Assembly (NCBI GenBank): GCA_003508835.1
Contig: PUFA01000181.1
Location: 2,852,001-2,916,000 of the forward strand
Source: Eonycteris spelaea
Lineage: Eukaryota > Chordata > Mammalia > Chiroptera > Pteropodidae
Length of the DNA: 64,000 nucleotides
Reading direction: 5' to 3'
In this document: positions 33,655-44,549 of the stretch, one piece after another
Layout: the number at the start of each line of letters is the position of its first letter
Position numbering within the stretch: the first letter of the stretch is position 1
Position numbers and translations under genes: made by a program
The notes under the pieces: model-generated
Told to the model about the DNA's origin: nothing
Seen by the model: the letters and a program-made list of their open reading frames with translations, nothing else
Databases searched by the model: none

Positions 33655-33905
33655 CAAAATAATAACAGTAGGTGAGACTTTACAGGTGCTGACCATAGGG
33701 AGGATGTGTGCTCAGCACTACACGTGTGAAATCCCTAACCTTCTCAACACCCCAGCAAGGTAGGTGTTATTATCTATTTTCTAGATGACAAACTTGGAGC
33801 TCCAAGAGGTTCAGAGGCTGGCACAACACCCACAGGTAGAAAGTGACAGAGCAAGAGTCAAAGCCAGGTCCTCTGTGGTCAGCCTCTTGCTCACAGTAGC
33901 ATCTT
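33655..33905 (-). repeat. MIR SINE
   Basis: AATAATAACAGTAGGTGAGA, GCAAGGTAGGTGTTATTATC, TTTTCTAGATGACAAACTTG and AGTGACAGAGCAAGAGTCAA keep reverse-complement MIR order. A following TGCCTGGCACACAGTGGATA (33931) is the tail of a separate L2 or MIR fragment. Confidence 0.75.
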
Positions 33906-34749
33906 TCTCACCACCTGATCCCCAGCATTGTGCCTGGCACACAGTGGATACCCAACAAATACCAGTTGTATGACTAAGGCAGGGATAGAGGTAGACAGAC
34001 CACAGCTTCTACACCCCTGACCCTCCATCTTACAATGAACCTGCCCCAAACCTGGGCCTGGATAAAGCATCATGCTCTGCTCATCACAACAGAGACTAAG
34101 AGAAGGGGCAGTGCCACAAACACTGGACCCCCTCCTGGATGCTCTGCAGGCAGCCCTTGCCTCTTCCTGCACAGAGGTAGGCTGCTGGCCACCTCTGAAA
34201 GCGAAGTTAGAGGGGCTGAGCTGAGGGGATGAAGAAGGGGATGGATGGCTCAGCAGAGAGCAAAGTGAAAACAGGTGAGAGGCAATGAGCAGCTTCAGGC
34301 TCCACGAAATCTGGATTCAGCTCAGAATGCCCAAACCTAGAAACTCCCTCCACCCTCCCAGCTGGCCTGTGTACATTTTTTCCCAGGGAAGAAGAGAGAA
34401 CCAGGCTAGAATGAGAAGGGTTATAGGGGCCCTGAGGCCAAGGAAAACCCCAGATCACAATCAGATCTTGATCAGGATTGAGGTCGTATGTATACCAAAT
34501 GCAGACAAGAGGGTGGAAAGTACCCCTCCCTTCACACAAACCCCATTTAATCAAAACATCACAGAGTCCAGAAAAGTTTTAATCTTTGTGAATGAAGCAG
34601 GCAGGTCCTTTTAAGAACCTGTGAAAAACCCAGATTCATTAAATCGTCCCCATACACAAATAGTGCACATCATGTCAGGGGATTATGACTGCCTAAGGTC
34701 CTGGTATCAGTTGGCCCTGAAGGAGACAGAGAGGCCCAGGTTGAGGCCC

Positions 34750-34895
34750 TTGCTATGGAGGCAGCGTGATATGATGATGTACAAGGGTGACTGTCAGGAG
34801 ACTGGGTTCCACCCCAGCTTCTAAGCTTTTTCACTTCCCCAAACTCCACTAGGCTTTGCGTTAGGTGTTCTCTAAATTCCTTCCAGCTCAAGAAT
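34750..34895 (+). repeat. MIR SINE fragment
   Basis: GGAGGCAGCGTGATATGATG, GGAGACTGGGTTCCACCCCA and TTCTCTAAATTCCTTCCAGC match a sense MIR with the head retained. Confidence 0.55.
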
Positions 34896-34984
34896 TCTGA
34901 TTATTTCTGTGACTTTCATCTTCTGCAGACCTGAGCGTTGCCCCCGGGCCTTCAGAGAAAAAAACATCCATTACATGCAACAAG

Positions 34985-35170
34985 CATTTTTCATACTTTG
35001 TTCATTTAATCAATTACCTGATGGAGCAAATATTCTTTGCTCCATTTTACAGATCAAGAGACCCCTCTGTCAGGATGGGGGGCAAAGAAATACCCCAAAG
35101 GTATGGTAAGTGGTAGGGCTCAGATTTGATCCTGGGTCTGTTGGACTGCACAAACCTAGGCCTTTACCGA
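34985..35170 (-). repeat. MIR SINE fragment
   Basis: CTCCATTTTACAGATCAAGA, GGTAAGTGGTAGGGCTCAGA and TTTGATCCTGGGTCTGTTGG match a reverse-complement MIR. Confidence 0.6.
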
Positions 35171-35344
35171 GGCCTGCACCAAACCCTTAGCCCTCCTTCT
35201 TGACTGTCAGCTGTGCCATGAAATATGGGTCTTTCCCACCACCTCTTATAATTCTCGGTCTCAAGCCACCTGCCTCAAACTCTCTGTCCCCAGGGCCTGC
35301 CCATTCCCATTCAGCTGCATCATATTCTACTGATTTTGACCCTC

Positions 35345-35645
35345 CTGAAGCCAAGGCTTTATTGGGGGACAATTAATGGCTGCGGCTGATTATTGGACAC
35401 TTAGGCACGAAGCAGCATCAACCAAGTTTGCATTCCCAGCTTAAAAGCCCAGATTAATCGCTCTGGGCTGGTTCTGTCACACACAGGGATATATTTTCTT
35501 CTTGGAATTTACAAGTAGTTCCATCCGAGAAATAAACAACTAGAGATAAAAATTACATTGTCACAGCGCAGGTGTGATAGATGTAAGAAGCAAGTCATTG
35601 TGGTCGCCAAGGAGGTGCTCTGCCGACAGAATCCACCAAATGAGA
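35345..35645. promoter_or_regulatory. Candidate intronic enhancer with homeodomain, CCAAT and T-box/E-box motifs
   Basis: Repeat-free sequence carrying GACAATTAATGGC (35368-35380), TGATTATTGG (about 35388), GATTAATCG (35452-35460, a bicoid/OTX-like core), AATTACATTGTCACAG (about 35550) and CAGGTGTGA (35569-35577, overlapping E-box and T-box half-site). This is one of the densest motif clusters in the intron outside repeats. Function is inferred. Confidence 0.4.
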
Positions 35646-36021
35646 CCTGGAAGAGCCCCAGGTAAACAGAATGAGATGCTGATGGGATCTCAGCTGAACT
35701 GAAAGTGTGGACTCTCCACAATTTACATTTCATCACCCTAAATCATAGGGTTCAGATGCCAACCTACTGGAGCCAGGGTGAGAGGCGGATTGACAGGACA
35801 CCTCCTCAGGCTGCCCTGCCTCTCAGTGCAGGCAGGCCTCAGGAACTGGGACAGTAGGACAGGCGCCAGCTGAGAAGCAAGCAGGAAGATGCTCAGCTAT
35901 AACCTTGGCAGCTTTGTCTCCACTAAGACTTCAACTATCTGCCTTGTCCCTACTATTATTAGCTGAAGGGAGCTAAGCTTACCTGTGGAAGCCATAGGAA
36001 GACCAGGCTGGATCTGGGGTC

Positions 36022-36208
36022 AGAATAATAATAACAACTAACATTTATTCAGCTCTTACTAAGTACCTGGCACTTTGTGAAGGACTCAATGACTATTAAA
36101 TCATGTTGTCATTTTCATGACAACCCTATGAAGTAGACACTTCTATTATTCCCATTTGACAGATGACACACTGAGGTTCAGAGAGGTCAAGTGCTTGCCC
36201 AAGGTCCC
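36022..36208 (-). repeat. MIR SINE, left half, interrupted by an LTR
   Basis: ACTAACATTTATTCAGCTCT, TACTAAGTACCTGGCACTTT, CATTTGACAGATGACACACT and GTCAAGTGCTTGCCCAAGGT follow a reverse-complement MIR, which resumes at 36664 after the LTR. Confidence 0.8.
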
Positions 36209-36658
36209 TGGAGGGGATTGAATAGTGGCCCCCCCAAAAGATATGTCCACGTCCAAATCCCTGAAACCTGTGCATGTGACCTTATTTGGAAAAAGGAGCT
36301 TTGCGAGTATAGTTAAGGACCTTGAAATGAGATCACCCTGGATTACCCAAGTGGACCCTAAACTTAATGACAAATAATGTCCTTATAAGAGACAGAAGAT
36401 AAGGCAGAGAAGGGAGAAGCCTCATGAAGCCAGAGGCAGAGATTGGAGTGATGCAGCTACATGCATGCCAACCATCATGAGAGCTGGGAGTGGCAAGGAA
36501 CAGACTGTCCCCAGCACCTTTGGAGGGAACACGGCCCTGCCAATACCGTGATTTCAGATTTCTGGCCTCATGAACTATGAGAATAAATTTCAACTGTATT
36601 AAGCCATTAAACATGTAGCAATTTGTTACAGCAACCCTAGGACTAGGAAACAAATACA
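36209..36658 (+). mobile_element. MLT1-type (ERVL-MaLR) solo LTR
   Basis: Starts TG and ends CA, about 450 bases. Typical phrases are AAAAGATATGTCCACGTCCA, GTGACCTTATTTGGAAAAAG, ATGTCCTTATAAGAGACAGA, TTGGAGTGATGCAGCTACAT, ATTTCAGATTTCTGGCCTCA, GAGAATAAATTTCAACTGTA and TTTGTTACAGCAACCCTAGG. It is flanked by a near-perfect 5-bp target duplication (GTCCC left, GCCCC right). It sits inside an older MIR, giving an insertion order. No internal retroviral sequence remains. Confidence 0.85.
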
Positions 36659-36663
36659 GCCCC

Positions 36664-36745
36664 ACAGCTAACAAATGGTAGAGCCAGCATTCAGATCTGG
36701 CAGGCTGACCCCAGACCCAGGCTCTGCCCACCAGGTAATGCTTTC
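36664..36745 (-). repeat. MIR SINE, right half after LTR interruption
   Basis: ACAGCTAACAAATGGTAGAG and CCAGCATTCAGATCTGGCAG continue the MIR order broken at 36208. Confidence 0.75.
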
Positions 36746-36749
36746 AGGC

Positions 36750-36855
36750 CCCAAGACCTGAGTGGTAGTCCTGACTCTACTGCACTTGACCTGTGCGACC
36801 TTGAGAAAGTTACTAAGCCTCAGCCTACTCATCTGCAAAATGAGGGGATTGGGCG
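36750..36855 (+). repeat. MIR SINE fragment
   Basis: GTGCGACCTTGAGAAAGTTA and AAGCCTCAGCCTACTCATCT then GCAAAATGAGGGG match the sense MIR core. It is head-to-head with the preceding MIR. Confidence 0.65.
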
Positions 36856-37990
36856 GAAAAGTAGGGTGTCTCAGGGGCTGCCACAGTGACAAGACCAACA
36901 AATGGAGTTCTGAGTAACAGGTGTGAAAAGAAAAAAGCCGTAGCAAACCACCGTAGACTACAGTTTGTGTGGGTTTCTGGCCACCCACAATACATTCCCA
37001 TCCTCCTAGACACAGACACTGATTTTCTTTTGGGAGAACTGGTCCTTCCCCAACTCTGCACCCATGTGCTTCGGTGGAGATGACCTCACCTCCCACCTTC
37101 AGGTGAACTTATACCCAATCGGCACATACTTCCAGGCCTCGGTGACTGGTTAAAGAGCGAATTTGTGCCAGTGACATCAGGCTCACAACTTCTGTTCAAA
37201 CTGTTGGAGGAAGAGAAGCTCTCTCTTTCTGAGGAGAGGTTGAGATCTAAACCTGGAGCTTCTGGAGCCTTCCAAGCATGATGCCAACTCAGGGGAAGCC
37301 ACATCAAGAAACAGATGAAGGAGTCAAGTCCCAGTGATGCTGTGACCAAGTTGCACCTGTAGATGAGCCTTTTAGTTTTAGAAGCCTGTGAGATTCTTTC
37401 GCATTCCAACAGTTTGGGTTTCTGTCAGTTATAACCACCGTGTCCAAACCCTCAGGTCACCAGGCACTGACATTTCCAAGGATCCTTCTCGCTCTGAAGC
37501 AAATGATTTCAGGGTCAGAAAATCCACAGTGCATGAACTTGCCTGCAATGCATGTATGTATTCACAGACACTCCTACACACGTGTACTTTCCTCACAGGA
37601 CCCCCCCAAATCTCGGACAAGAGATCATTACACCTTGGACTCCCTTAGGGAACTGCTGGTCCATTGGGGGTCCAGATCAACCCTCACCAGACTCTTCCTG
37701 GTAACTCCCAGGTAACACCCTGGGGTCTCTGAGTCTAACTCCTTTATGCATCTGATGACACTTCTCCCAAATCTCTTCTTCAGGTTCAGCCTTTATGAGT
37801 TCTTAGCATGACCCTATTTTTAGCATCTTCACTACTTCATAGTTCACAATCATTCAGTAGGCATCACTGAGTATTTAATATGCGACAGGCAAGGGGTGAG
37901 AGCTGTGGATACAAAGTAAATAAGTGGACATAATGCAGTGTTCTCACGCAGCTCACAGCTCACAGTCCAGGGACGTGCTTGACTAATTAC
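36856..37990. other. Unique intronic sequence, little recognised
   Basis: Short open frames only. A possible old repeat phrase (ATCATTCAGTAGGCATCACT with TACAAAGTAAATAAGTGGAC) lies at about 37850-37980. Confidence 0.35.
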
Positions 37991-38029
37991 AACATTAAAT
38001 AATTAATTAACACAGCCATTTAACTCCTG

Positions 38030-38695
38030 GATACCATCCTAGCCCAAGCAAGCCACACTTCTCTGGGGCACTGCAGTGACTCCTAACTTCTCTGTCCTCT
38101 TCCCCTCTTCTTCCCCAAAGTCTCTTCCCCACATAGCAATCAGCACCATCTTCCAAAAATAGGAATCTTTTAAAAATGAAATCTAATCCCTCCTATGGCT
38201 CACCATCACACCGATATAAAATTCAGCAACCTCACCATGGTCTACAAGGCCCTGTGGGATCTGTTCACCCTGCCGCCTCCCTTGCACAACCTCCCACGCA
38301 TCCCTGGGTCCCCGGCCGCTGGGGGCCATCTTGTTGTTCCCAGAATGCACCAAGCACAGTTCCTTTCAGGATCCTCGCACTGGCTACTTCCTCAGCCCAG
38401 CTCCTCTCTCAGCCCAGCATCCGTATGTTCCCACCATCATCTTACCCAGGTCTTTGATCAATGTTACCTCCTCAAGAGGTTTCTTGAGCACTCTACCCCA
38501 GACTGCCATACCTCACTTTCTGTGCCCTTACCTCCCCAGTCCTTATCAGCCCCGCCATTAATTTCTTGGCCATGACCCCACCCCCCGCCAGAGTGTGAGC
38601 TCCGTGAGAGCTGGGCTGTGCCTGCCTTGCTCACTATGTCAACAGCACCAGGTGCTTGGCACCTAGCTGGTGGCATTAGATGTTTGCTAAACGAA
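38030..38695 (+). repeat. L2 LINE 3' region
   Basis: TGGCTCACCATCACACCGAT, CATGGTCTACAAGGCCCTGT, GCACTGGCTACTTCCTCAGC, GAGTGTGAGCTCCGTGAGAG and AGCACCAGGTGCTTGGCACC, then the tail TTTGCTAAACGAATGAATGA. A long sense L2 copy. Confidence 0.8.
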
Positions 38696-38739
38696 TGAAT
38701 GAATGCTGAATGCTGTAGGCACATGTAACTGGGGGACCA

Positions 38740-39340
38740 GATGTAGTCTGGGGGACTCAGGACCACTTCCTGAGAAAACGTCATTTGAGCTGAGCTCTAA
38801 AGGAGAAGGAATTATCCAGGTGAGGGGATGACGTGGGGGCAACATCGCAGGCAACACAATCCACTTGTAGGAGGACCCTGAGATGGAGGGAGATTGGCAC
38901 ATGTGAGGAACAGAAAATCAGCATGAGGAGCAAGTGGTGTGAGGTGAAGTTGGAGGAACAGGCAGTGGCCATTTCACACGAAGGCTTGAAGCCCCCGTTA
39001 AAAACCAGGGCCTCTAATTCCAGAGCTGTGAAAAGCCACTGAAGGGTATTAAGCAAAGTGATATGGCAGACTGTTTCCTCACATCACTGTCTGTCGTGTG
39101 GAGCCCAGAGACAAGAAGCTAGAGCAGCAATCAGGAGGCTACTGCAATAGTCCAAGTGAGAGATGTGGGGCCCTGTTTTAAGATGGCAGAGGCAAGGGAA
39201 ATGGAGAGACGGGGATGAACTTAAACAATGTGCAGGCGATGGACTGGATTGGTGGAAGATGACGAGGGAGCGAGGATGACTCAGTGGGTGCTCAGCAGAG
39301 AGTGAAGCAGCTCCCTCGCCGTCCTAGATTTGGACACTTC
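38740..39340. repeat. Ancient interspersed repeat (family unresolved)
   Basis: CATTTGAGCTGAGCTCTAAA, GTGAAAAGCCACTGAAGGGT, ATTAAGCAAAGTGATATGGC, AGGAGGCTACTGCAATAGTC and GATGACTCAGTGGGTGCTCA. Same family style as 10.3-11.2 and 55.7-56.7 kb. Confidence 0.6.
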
Positions 39341-39344
39341 TATT

Positions 39345-40375
39345 AATGTGGCCAAAGATTATAGATGCTTTTTTGGGGGAAAGGCACATCAAACTTTCTG
39401 ACTCACTGTGCTTGCAGGCAAATGCTTCCTCATCACAATAACCCTTACAGAGACAAGAAGTGTCTGTCGGAGAGAACTGGAGTGCCGGAGCCCATGGCAA
39501 GCTGCTGGATCACAGTCTTGAGAAAGGTGCCAGGGCCTCACACACTGGCTGAGGCCAGAGAATCTCTGGGGGAATTTCATTTCAAGAAAGAGAAAGTGGC
39601 CGTGGGCAAGGACCTTCCTCCGGGCTCCTGGATTTTTGAGACAAGAAAAAAGAACTACTAGTAGAAATGTCACCACAAATACTACCCACATCTGTTTCTA
39701 GAGGCTTCCAAGACTACCACCCGTGTTCTTCTGGACTGCCAATGCCTGTGTATGATTTCAGAGACTAGAGAAGGGAGGTCCAGAAGCTAGTGTCTAGAAG
39801 ACGTAAGAGGGACGTAGACCAAGTCTGAGCAAAAAGGCCCTCCTTAGGCAGAAATCGAGTGGTCATGGAGAGGTATTCTCAGGCTTTCTCTACTTTTCAA
39901 TTGTGCCAGTGGTACCATTTTAAAGGGTCACCATGAGTTGCACATCAGTGCATCTGCAATGAATGCCATGGAACTATATATTTAAAATGGTTAATTAAAA
40001 CACTGTTATACATAGCATATATAAAAAATATACCTTGTATTCTATTGGAATAACCAACTAACTCATGTTTAATTTCTCCCACAAAATGCCTGCTAAAGTG
40101 TGCTCCAGCCTATGGCTGAACACATACAACGACAGGCAATTCACAATCACACTTAGCAGAGAACTCCATATTTTATATTTCTATTAGAATGTTCTTAGAA
40201 TAAAATCAAACCGACTAATTTTTTTTTTAAGTCATCACGGAACTTTTGGAGTCAGAATCTTTCCAGAGGGAGCCTTCCTGTGTATCATACTGTTATTCCA
40301 TCCTGCTTCCTAAAGTCGCACTACCTTGTGTCTCCGGGAGGTGAGATGGTGTACACCAAGCCCCACACTCACCCA
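39345..40375. other. Unresolved AT-rich intronic sequence
   Basis: No gene or named repeat. AT-rich stretches at about 39960-40070 and 40160-40230 may be old L1-derived sequence. Confidence 0.3.
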
Positions 40376-40377
40376 CC

Positions 40378-40490
40378 TTCCTTGCACACGCAGGCCCCTA
40401 CTCCCTCGTAGCATGTAGCCACATTAGAGCAGGGATCTAGACTGCATGCAAGGAAAGAGTCCCTCTCTGGATTCAGAGAGAGCCAACCTG
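40378..40490 (+). repeat. Dispersed duplicate, copy A
   Basis: From TTCCTTGCACACGCAGGCCC to CTCTGGATTCAGAGAGAGCC the sequence is clearly similar to 41460-41573, in the same orientation about 1.08 kb apart. The family is unknown. Confidence 0.8.
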
Positions 40491-40844
40491 GGTAGGATTT
40501 GTTGTCTGACCTTGGCCAATTAGAACCTTGCTTGGTGTAACCAACCAAGTCACAGATTCAATTGGATTCAGCACACATTTATTGAGCATCTCCGCGCCAG
40601 CCGATTTCTATCTGTTCTATAAGTGCAACGAAGCTCAGCCTTCTCTCTAGTTTAGAGTTATTTATATTTCAAGCCAAAAAGATAGGTTTTAAGTATCTGT
40701 AAGAGGGAGTAATGGATGCCTTGGGGAGGGGTGGGGATGGGCTGGGGCCGAAGGAGAGGAGCTGCGAAGTGGCCTGTGAGTCAGGTAGCAGGAAGAAAAA
40801 GTAGACAGGGTTGCCAAATAAAGCCTGGGGTTTGGTTTTTTAAA

Positions 40845-41350
40845 CCTCCCCCCACTTTCTTTTTAATAAAAAAAAATAATGTATGCACATAATAAAAACA
40901 CATTTTTTTCAAAGAACACAAAAGGGTATACAATGAAAAATAACTCTCCTTTCCTTTCCCAGACCTCTAGTCCCCAGTATCTTTCTTCAGAGGCATCCCA
41001 CTGTTAACAGTTTCTTTTGTGTCTTTCCCAAAACTTTCTATTATGTACAAGCATATCTTTCTTTTCAAAGCCCAAATGGCAATGCAGTGTATTACCACTG
41101 CATTTTCACTTAGCAATACAGCTTGGCATCCACCTATATACAGAGCCGCCCATTCCTTGGAGTGCAGAAACCTACTGAATGAGGGCATTGTAACCTACCC
41201 AATAGAACCCTACTAATGGACATTTAGGTTTGTTTCCAGTTTCTGTGATTACTGGTAATGATAACATGTATGCTCCTGTATGTGCGTTTCTGTCCAAGTG
41301 CCAGGGTATCAGTCAGATAAATTTCTGGAAGTGGAACTGCTATATTTAGA
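40845..41350. repeat. L1M LINE fragment
   Basis: ATGTATGCACATAATAAAAA, TATTATGTACAAGCATATCT, CACTTAGCAATACAGCTTGG, ACTAATGGACATTTAGGTTT and AAATTTCTGGAAGTGGAACT follow a common old L1 3' segment. It lies between the two copies of the local duplicate. Confidence 0.7.
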
Positions 41351-41459
41351 TAACTGTGACTCAACTTGTGGCAAGGTCCAGTGGGGAGGGAAGGGAGGAA
41401 GGAGAAGGGTCGTTGCTTCCACAGAGAAGGGGTGTGTGCCCAGCCTCAAACTGCCCTCC

Positions 41460-41573
41460 TTCCTTGCACACACAGGCCTCTAATTCCCTCACTGACATGT
41501 GGCCACATCAGAACAAGGGTTTGGACTGTATGAAAGGAAAGAGGCCCCCTCTGGATTCAGAGAGAAACAACCT
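41460..41573 (+). repeat. Dispersed duplicate, copy B
   Basis: Partner of 40378-40490: it shares TTCCTTGCACAC, a GGCCACAT-type core, AAGGAAAGAG and CTCTGGATTCAGAGAG in the same order, with about one difference in five bases. Confidence 0.8.
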
Positions 41574-41639
41574 ATGTGGCCTGGGGACACAATTGGAAGC
41601 TAAGAATATGTAGAACCCCTCTGGCTGGGGGCTAAGAGT

Positions 41640-41765
41640 ATGTAGAAGGATCAAACCTTAACAGCATAATTCCTGGCACATAATGTATGCTCCATCAACA
41701 TGAACTATTATTGGCGTTATTATTCTTATTACTATAATAAATTATTATTATTCAAAGGCCATGTC
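41640..41765 (+). repeat. MIR-like tail with ATT repeat
   Basis: CATAATTCCTGGCACATAAT with GTATGCTCCATCAACATGAA and a run of ATTATT-type triplets match the 3' end of a sense MIR. Confidence 0.5.
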
Positions 41766-41769
41766 TTGC

Positions 41770-42190
41770 CAGTGGCCAGGAAAGCTCCCAGAGTCCATCT
41801 GTCAAGAATCCAATTGATTCAAAGGCACCGAACTGGGAGGCTGCTCAGCATTCGGAGCTGGGCGGGAGCTGAGACAGGCAGTTCCCACTTATCACTGCTT
41901 GGCATCTGGAGCTCCCGGGCCTTTGCCAGTACCTAATAAACACCATACTTCATGCCTTGCCATTGTCACCCACGTATCCCCTGATGCCTGCTGATGACGT
42001 CTGCCACCACACACAGTCAGCATTTCGCCCTAGCACATGACTCCTTTATGACCTGCTTTCTTTTTTAGGTGGTGAATACAGCCTGAATGTCACTGTGACA
42101 TAATGAAACTAAATTTGTGTGTTGTTGAAGACAAGGAGGAGTGGGGTAGACACAGCAGAACTTACAAACCCAAAAAGCATCGACCAAGTT
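41770..42190. other. Unique intronic sequence, nothing recognised
   Basis: No repeat or gene recognised. Confidence 0.4.
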
Positions 42191-42194
42191 TGGG

Positions 42195-42460
42195 GGCCAA
42201 TCTTGGGTTTGAATCCTGACCCTAACAGTTACAAGCTCTGTGGCCTTGGGAATTTATTTAACCACCATGAGTCTAAATTTCCTCACCTATGAAATGAGCT
42301 AAGCACTTGTTCTAATAGGGTTATTGATAGGAGAAACAAGATAATAGATTATTTATGAATTGTTTTATAGACCGGCCTTATTCCAAAAATGGTTTCAGGC
42401 AGTTGAGATGTATGTAAGGTGTCTGACATATAGTAAAGGCTCAAAAAGCATTGAATCCCT
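42195..42460 (+). repeat. MIR SINE
   Basis: TTGGGTTTGAATCCTGACCC, CTCTGTGGCCTTGGGAATTT, TCTAAATTTCCTCACCTATG then AAATGAGCTAAGC, and CTGACATATAGTAAAGGCTC: a nearly full-length sense MIR with an internal insertion. Confidence 0.75.
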
Positions 42461-42598
42461 TTCCCTACTCTTCTGTCAAAGCGGTTACCAATGGACCCAA
42501 ACTCTTCATTTCAAGGTGCCACCATCACTTGCAACACTTTCGGAACTTCTTTATGAGAAAAATGGCTCTGTTCTTGAGTCCCATCTTGTTTTTAACCT

Positions 42599-42641
42599 AA
42601 CAACAACAACAACAACAAAATCACAACAACAAAACAAACCA
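42599..42641 (+). repeat. (CAA)n simple repeat
   Basis: Six CAA triplets, a short break, then CACAACAACAAAACAAACC. Confidence 0.9.
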
Positions 42642-42789
42642 CATTCTCCAGATCGCTCATCTCCTTTATTCACAACACACAACTTCAAATTACTTTTGGC
42701 CTTTTCCAAAAAAAAATCAAACCCACCCTCAAAAGTCAAGGATTCGCCACCGGCCAAGGCTATTAAGAGGAAAATGCTGTGAGATCTGA

Positions 42790-43480
42790 AGTAATTTCCC
42801 AAGAACTCGTCAACTTTTTGAGCGAGCCCAGCACAACTGGAATAAGAGCACAGCCTCCCAGCCCCCACCTCACCCCCAAAGACTGTGAACTGGCCCATTC
42901 CTTTAGATACTTATATTCAAAGCCTCTTTGCAGGAAAATCCACCTCCCTGTTCCCTGGTCCAACTCTGTGGATCACGTTTCCCAATCTCTGGGGGAAAAG
43001 CTGCTTCTGAGAAGTGTGCTCGGGTGGAATTCTAGACACTGGGTGTGAGGATACGGTGTTGGGAGGAAAGTAGTGGGCAAGTGTGGGAGGCCATATGGAG
43101 TGGCTTTCCCTCCATCTTTTATGAGGACACTGAGAAGGAGACCAAGGACTCTGGGTCAGAGATGGGATGCCTCACAGAGAGAGCAGTGTCTCCCCTGTCT
43201 ACACTGTGTTACAATGGACCCACCAATTCTCCCAACCAGAGGTGCACTTGGCCTTTCCTAGGGCAAAAGCAGGGCTACTGCTGCCCGCAGTCTGAACTTC
43301 CTCAGCCTAGTCCCCAGATAGTCTCGAGACAGAAGATGCCAAAGGGCCCACTCCATTCTCAACCTGCCAGCTCCTGAGCTAGTTCTTCCCAAACCCATAA
43401 TTTGAAAGAAACCCCTGCCCCGACTTAACCTCATAGAAGGCTGTGGGCAGTGCTCACAAGCGAAAAGACCCGAGCCTCCA
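42790..43480. other. Unique intronic sequence, nothing recognised
   Basis: Short open frames without domains or splice support. No repeat recognised. Confidence 0.4.
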
Positions 43481-43489
43481 GATCGGCCA

Positions 43490-43600
43490 GGCCTGATTTC
43501 AAATCGTGCAGGGAGCACAGGCAGGCTCAGCCGCCTTCCATTTTCAAGTCTCAGTTTCCTTGTCTAGGAAAGGGGATAATACCTACTTGGGTCATCGGCG
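43490..43600 (+). repeat. MIR SINE fragment
   Basis: CCTGATTTCAAATCGTGCAG, then AAGTCTCAGTTTCCTTGTCT with AGGAAAGGGGATAATACCTA: a sense MIR. Confidence 0.65.
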
Positions 43601-44307
43601 GGGGCTGTGTCAGGAAGGGGGTTTGTAGAGGTGAAATGAGAGGATGTAGGTCCTCCACAGATGACAGCGAATACTCACAAAGCCCTCGGGTGCAGAACCT
43701 TCTCTGTGATGTGCAGTGCCTCTGCTCTCACAGGAAGCCTGGGACCTTGCCCTGAGCCCACAGGGACGGAATGAGTCACTGAGGCCACAGCAGCCCACTG
43801 AGCTTTCGCTGTGTGACTGCTGAAAGGGGGAAGGGGTTAGGAGCCTCCACAAGCAGGGAGGCCTAGAATGGCTCTTTGAGGACAAGACCTTAAGTCTTCT
43901 CTTGATCTCCTTCTGTACGCTCTTCCCAGAAAGGAGGGGACAGATTCTTGCTGTCAATGGAGGCACCATTGGCAAGAATGCAGTAGAGCACAGTGGTTAT
44001 GCCTGGCACCCAGAGCTAAAAAAAATACCTCTGTATCTTTATCATCCCTCTTAAATGGCTTGCTGTAAGATCTATAGTCAGTTAAAGATAAACAAGTCCT
44101 TATCCTCTTGCTAATTGGTTCAAATCGATTGACCTTATAAGTGGGTCTAATGCACAACTGGTAAAAGATGGTGTGTATGTCAGCAACCCATGCACTTAAC
44201 TAGCTGTCGCTCAGGCTACTGAACAAGACGCATTAACTCAAATTTCTCAGAACACCTTCTGATAAGCTGCATAGCCAGCGTTTCCCCCGCCACCCCCCCC
44301 CACATTG
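43601..44307. other. Unresolved intronic sequence
   Basis: No gene is supported. The part at about 44020-44230 (TATCTTTATCATCCCTCTTA to GCATTAACTCAAATTTCTCA) is AT-rich and unplaced. Confidence 0.35.
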
Positions 44308-44549
44308 GGCTAAAACAGGGGCCCCAATCCTCGGGCGTGAACCGGTACCGGTCTGTGGTCTGTTAGGAACCAGGCTGCACAGCAGTAGGTGAGCGGCAGG
44401 CCAGCAAATGAAGCTTCATCTGTATTTGCAGCCGCTCCCCAGAGCTAGTAACATCACCGCCTCAGCTCCACCTCAGATCATCAGGCATTAGATTCTCATA
44501 GGAACACTGGTCCCTGGTGCCAAAAAGGTTGGGGACCGCTGGGCTAAAA
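44308..44549. mobile_element. Non-autonomous hAT-type DNA transposon, copy 2, with 8-bp target duplication
   Basis: The element (44316-44541, about 226 bases) starts CAGGGGCCCCAATCCTCGGG and ends AAAGGTTGGGGACCGCTG, forming terminal inverted repeats. It contains ACCGGTACCGGTCTGTGGTC and AGCTCCACCTCAGATCATCA. It is flanked by a perfect octamer GGCTAAAA at 44308-44315 and 44542-44549, the 8-bp duplication expected of hAT transposition. It is the same family as 13824-14046 and has no transposase. Confidence 0.9.

Noticed and set aside
36209..36658. MLT1-type LTR considered as a source of a retroviral gene
   Set aside because: Only the LTR is present, with no internal coding sequence.
42551..42898. 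Minus-strand open frame with a CCCDFVVVVVV run
   Set aside because: The run is the (CAA)n repeat read on the other strand. No real protein.
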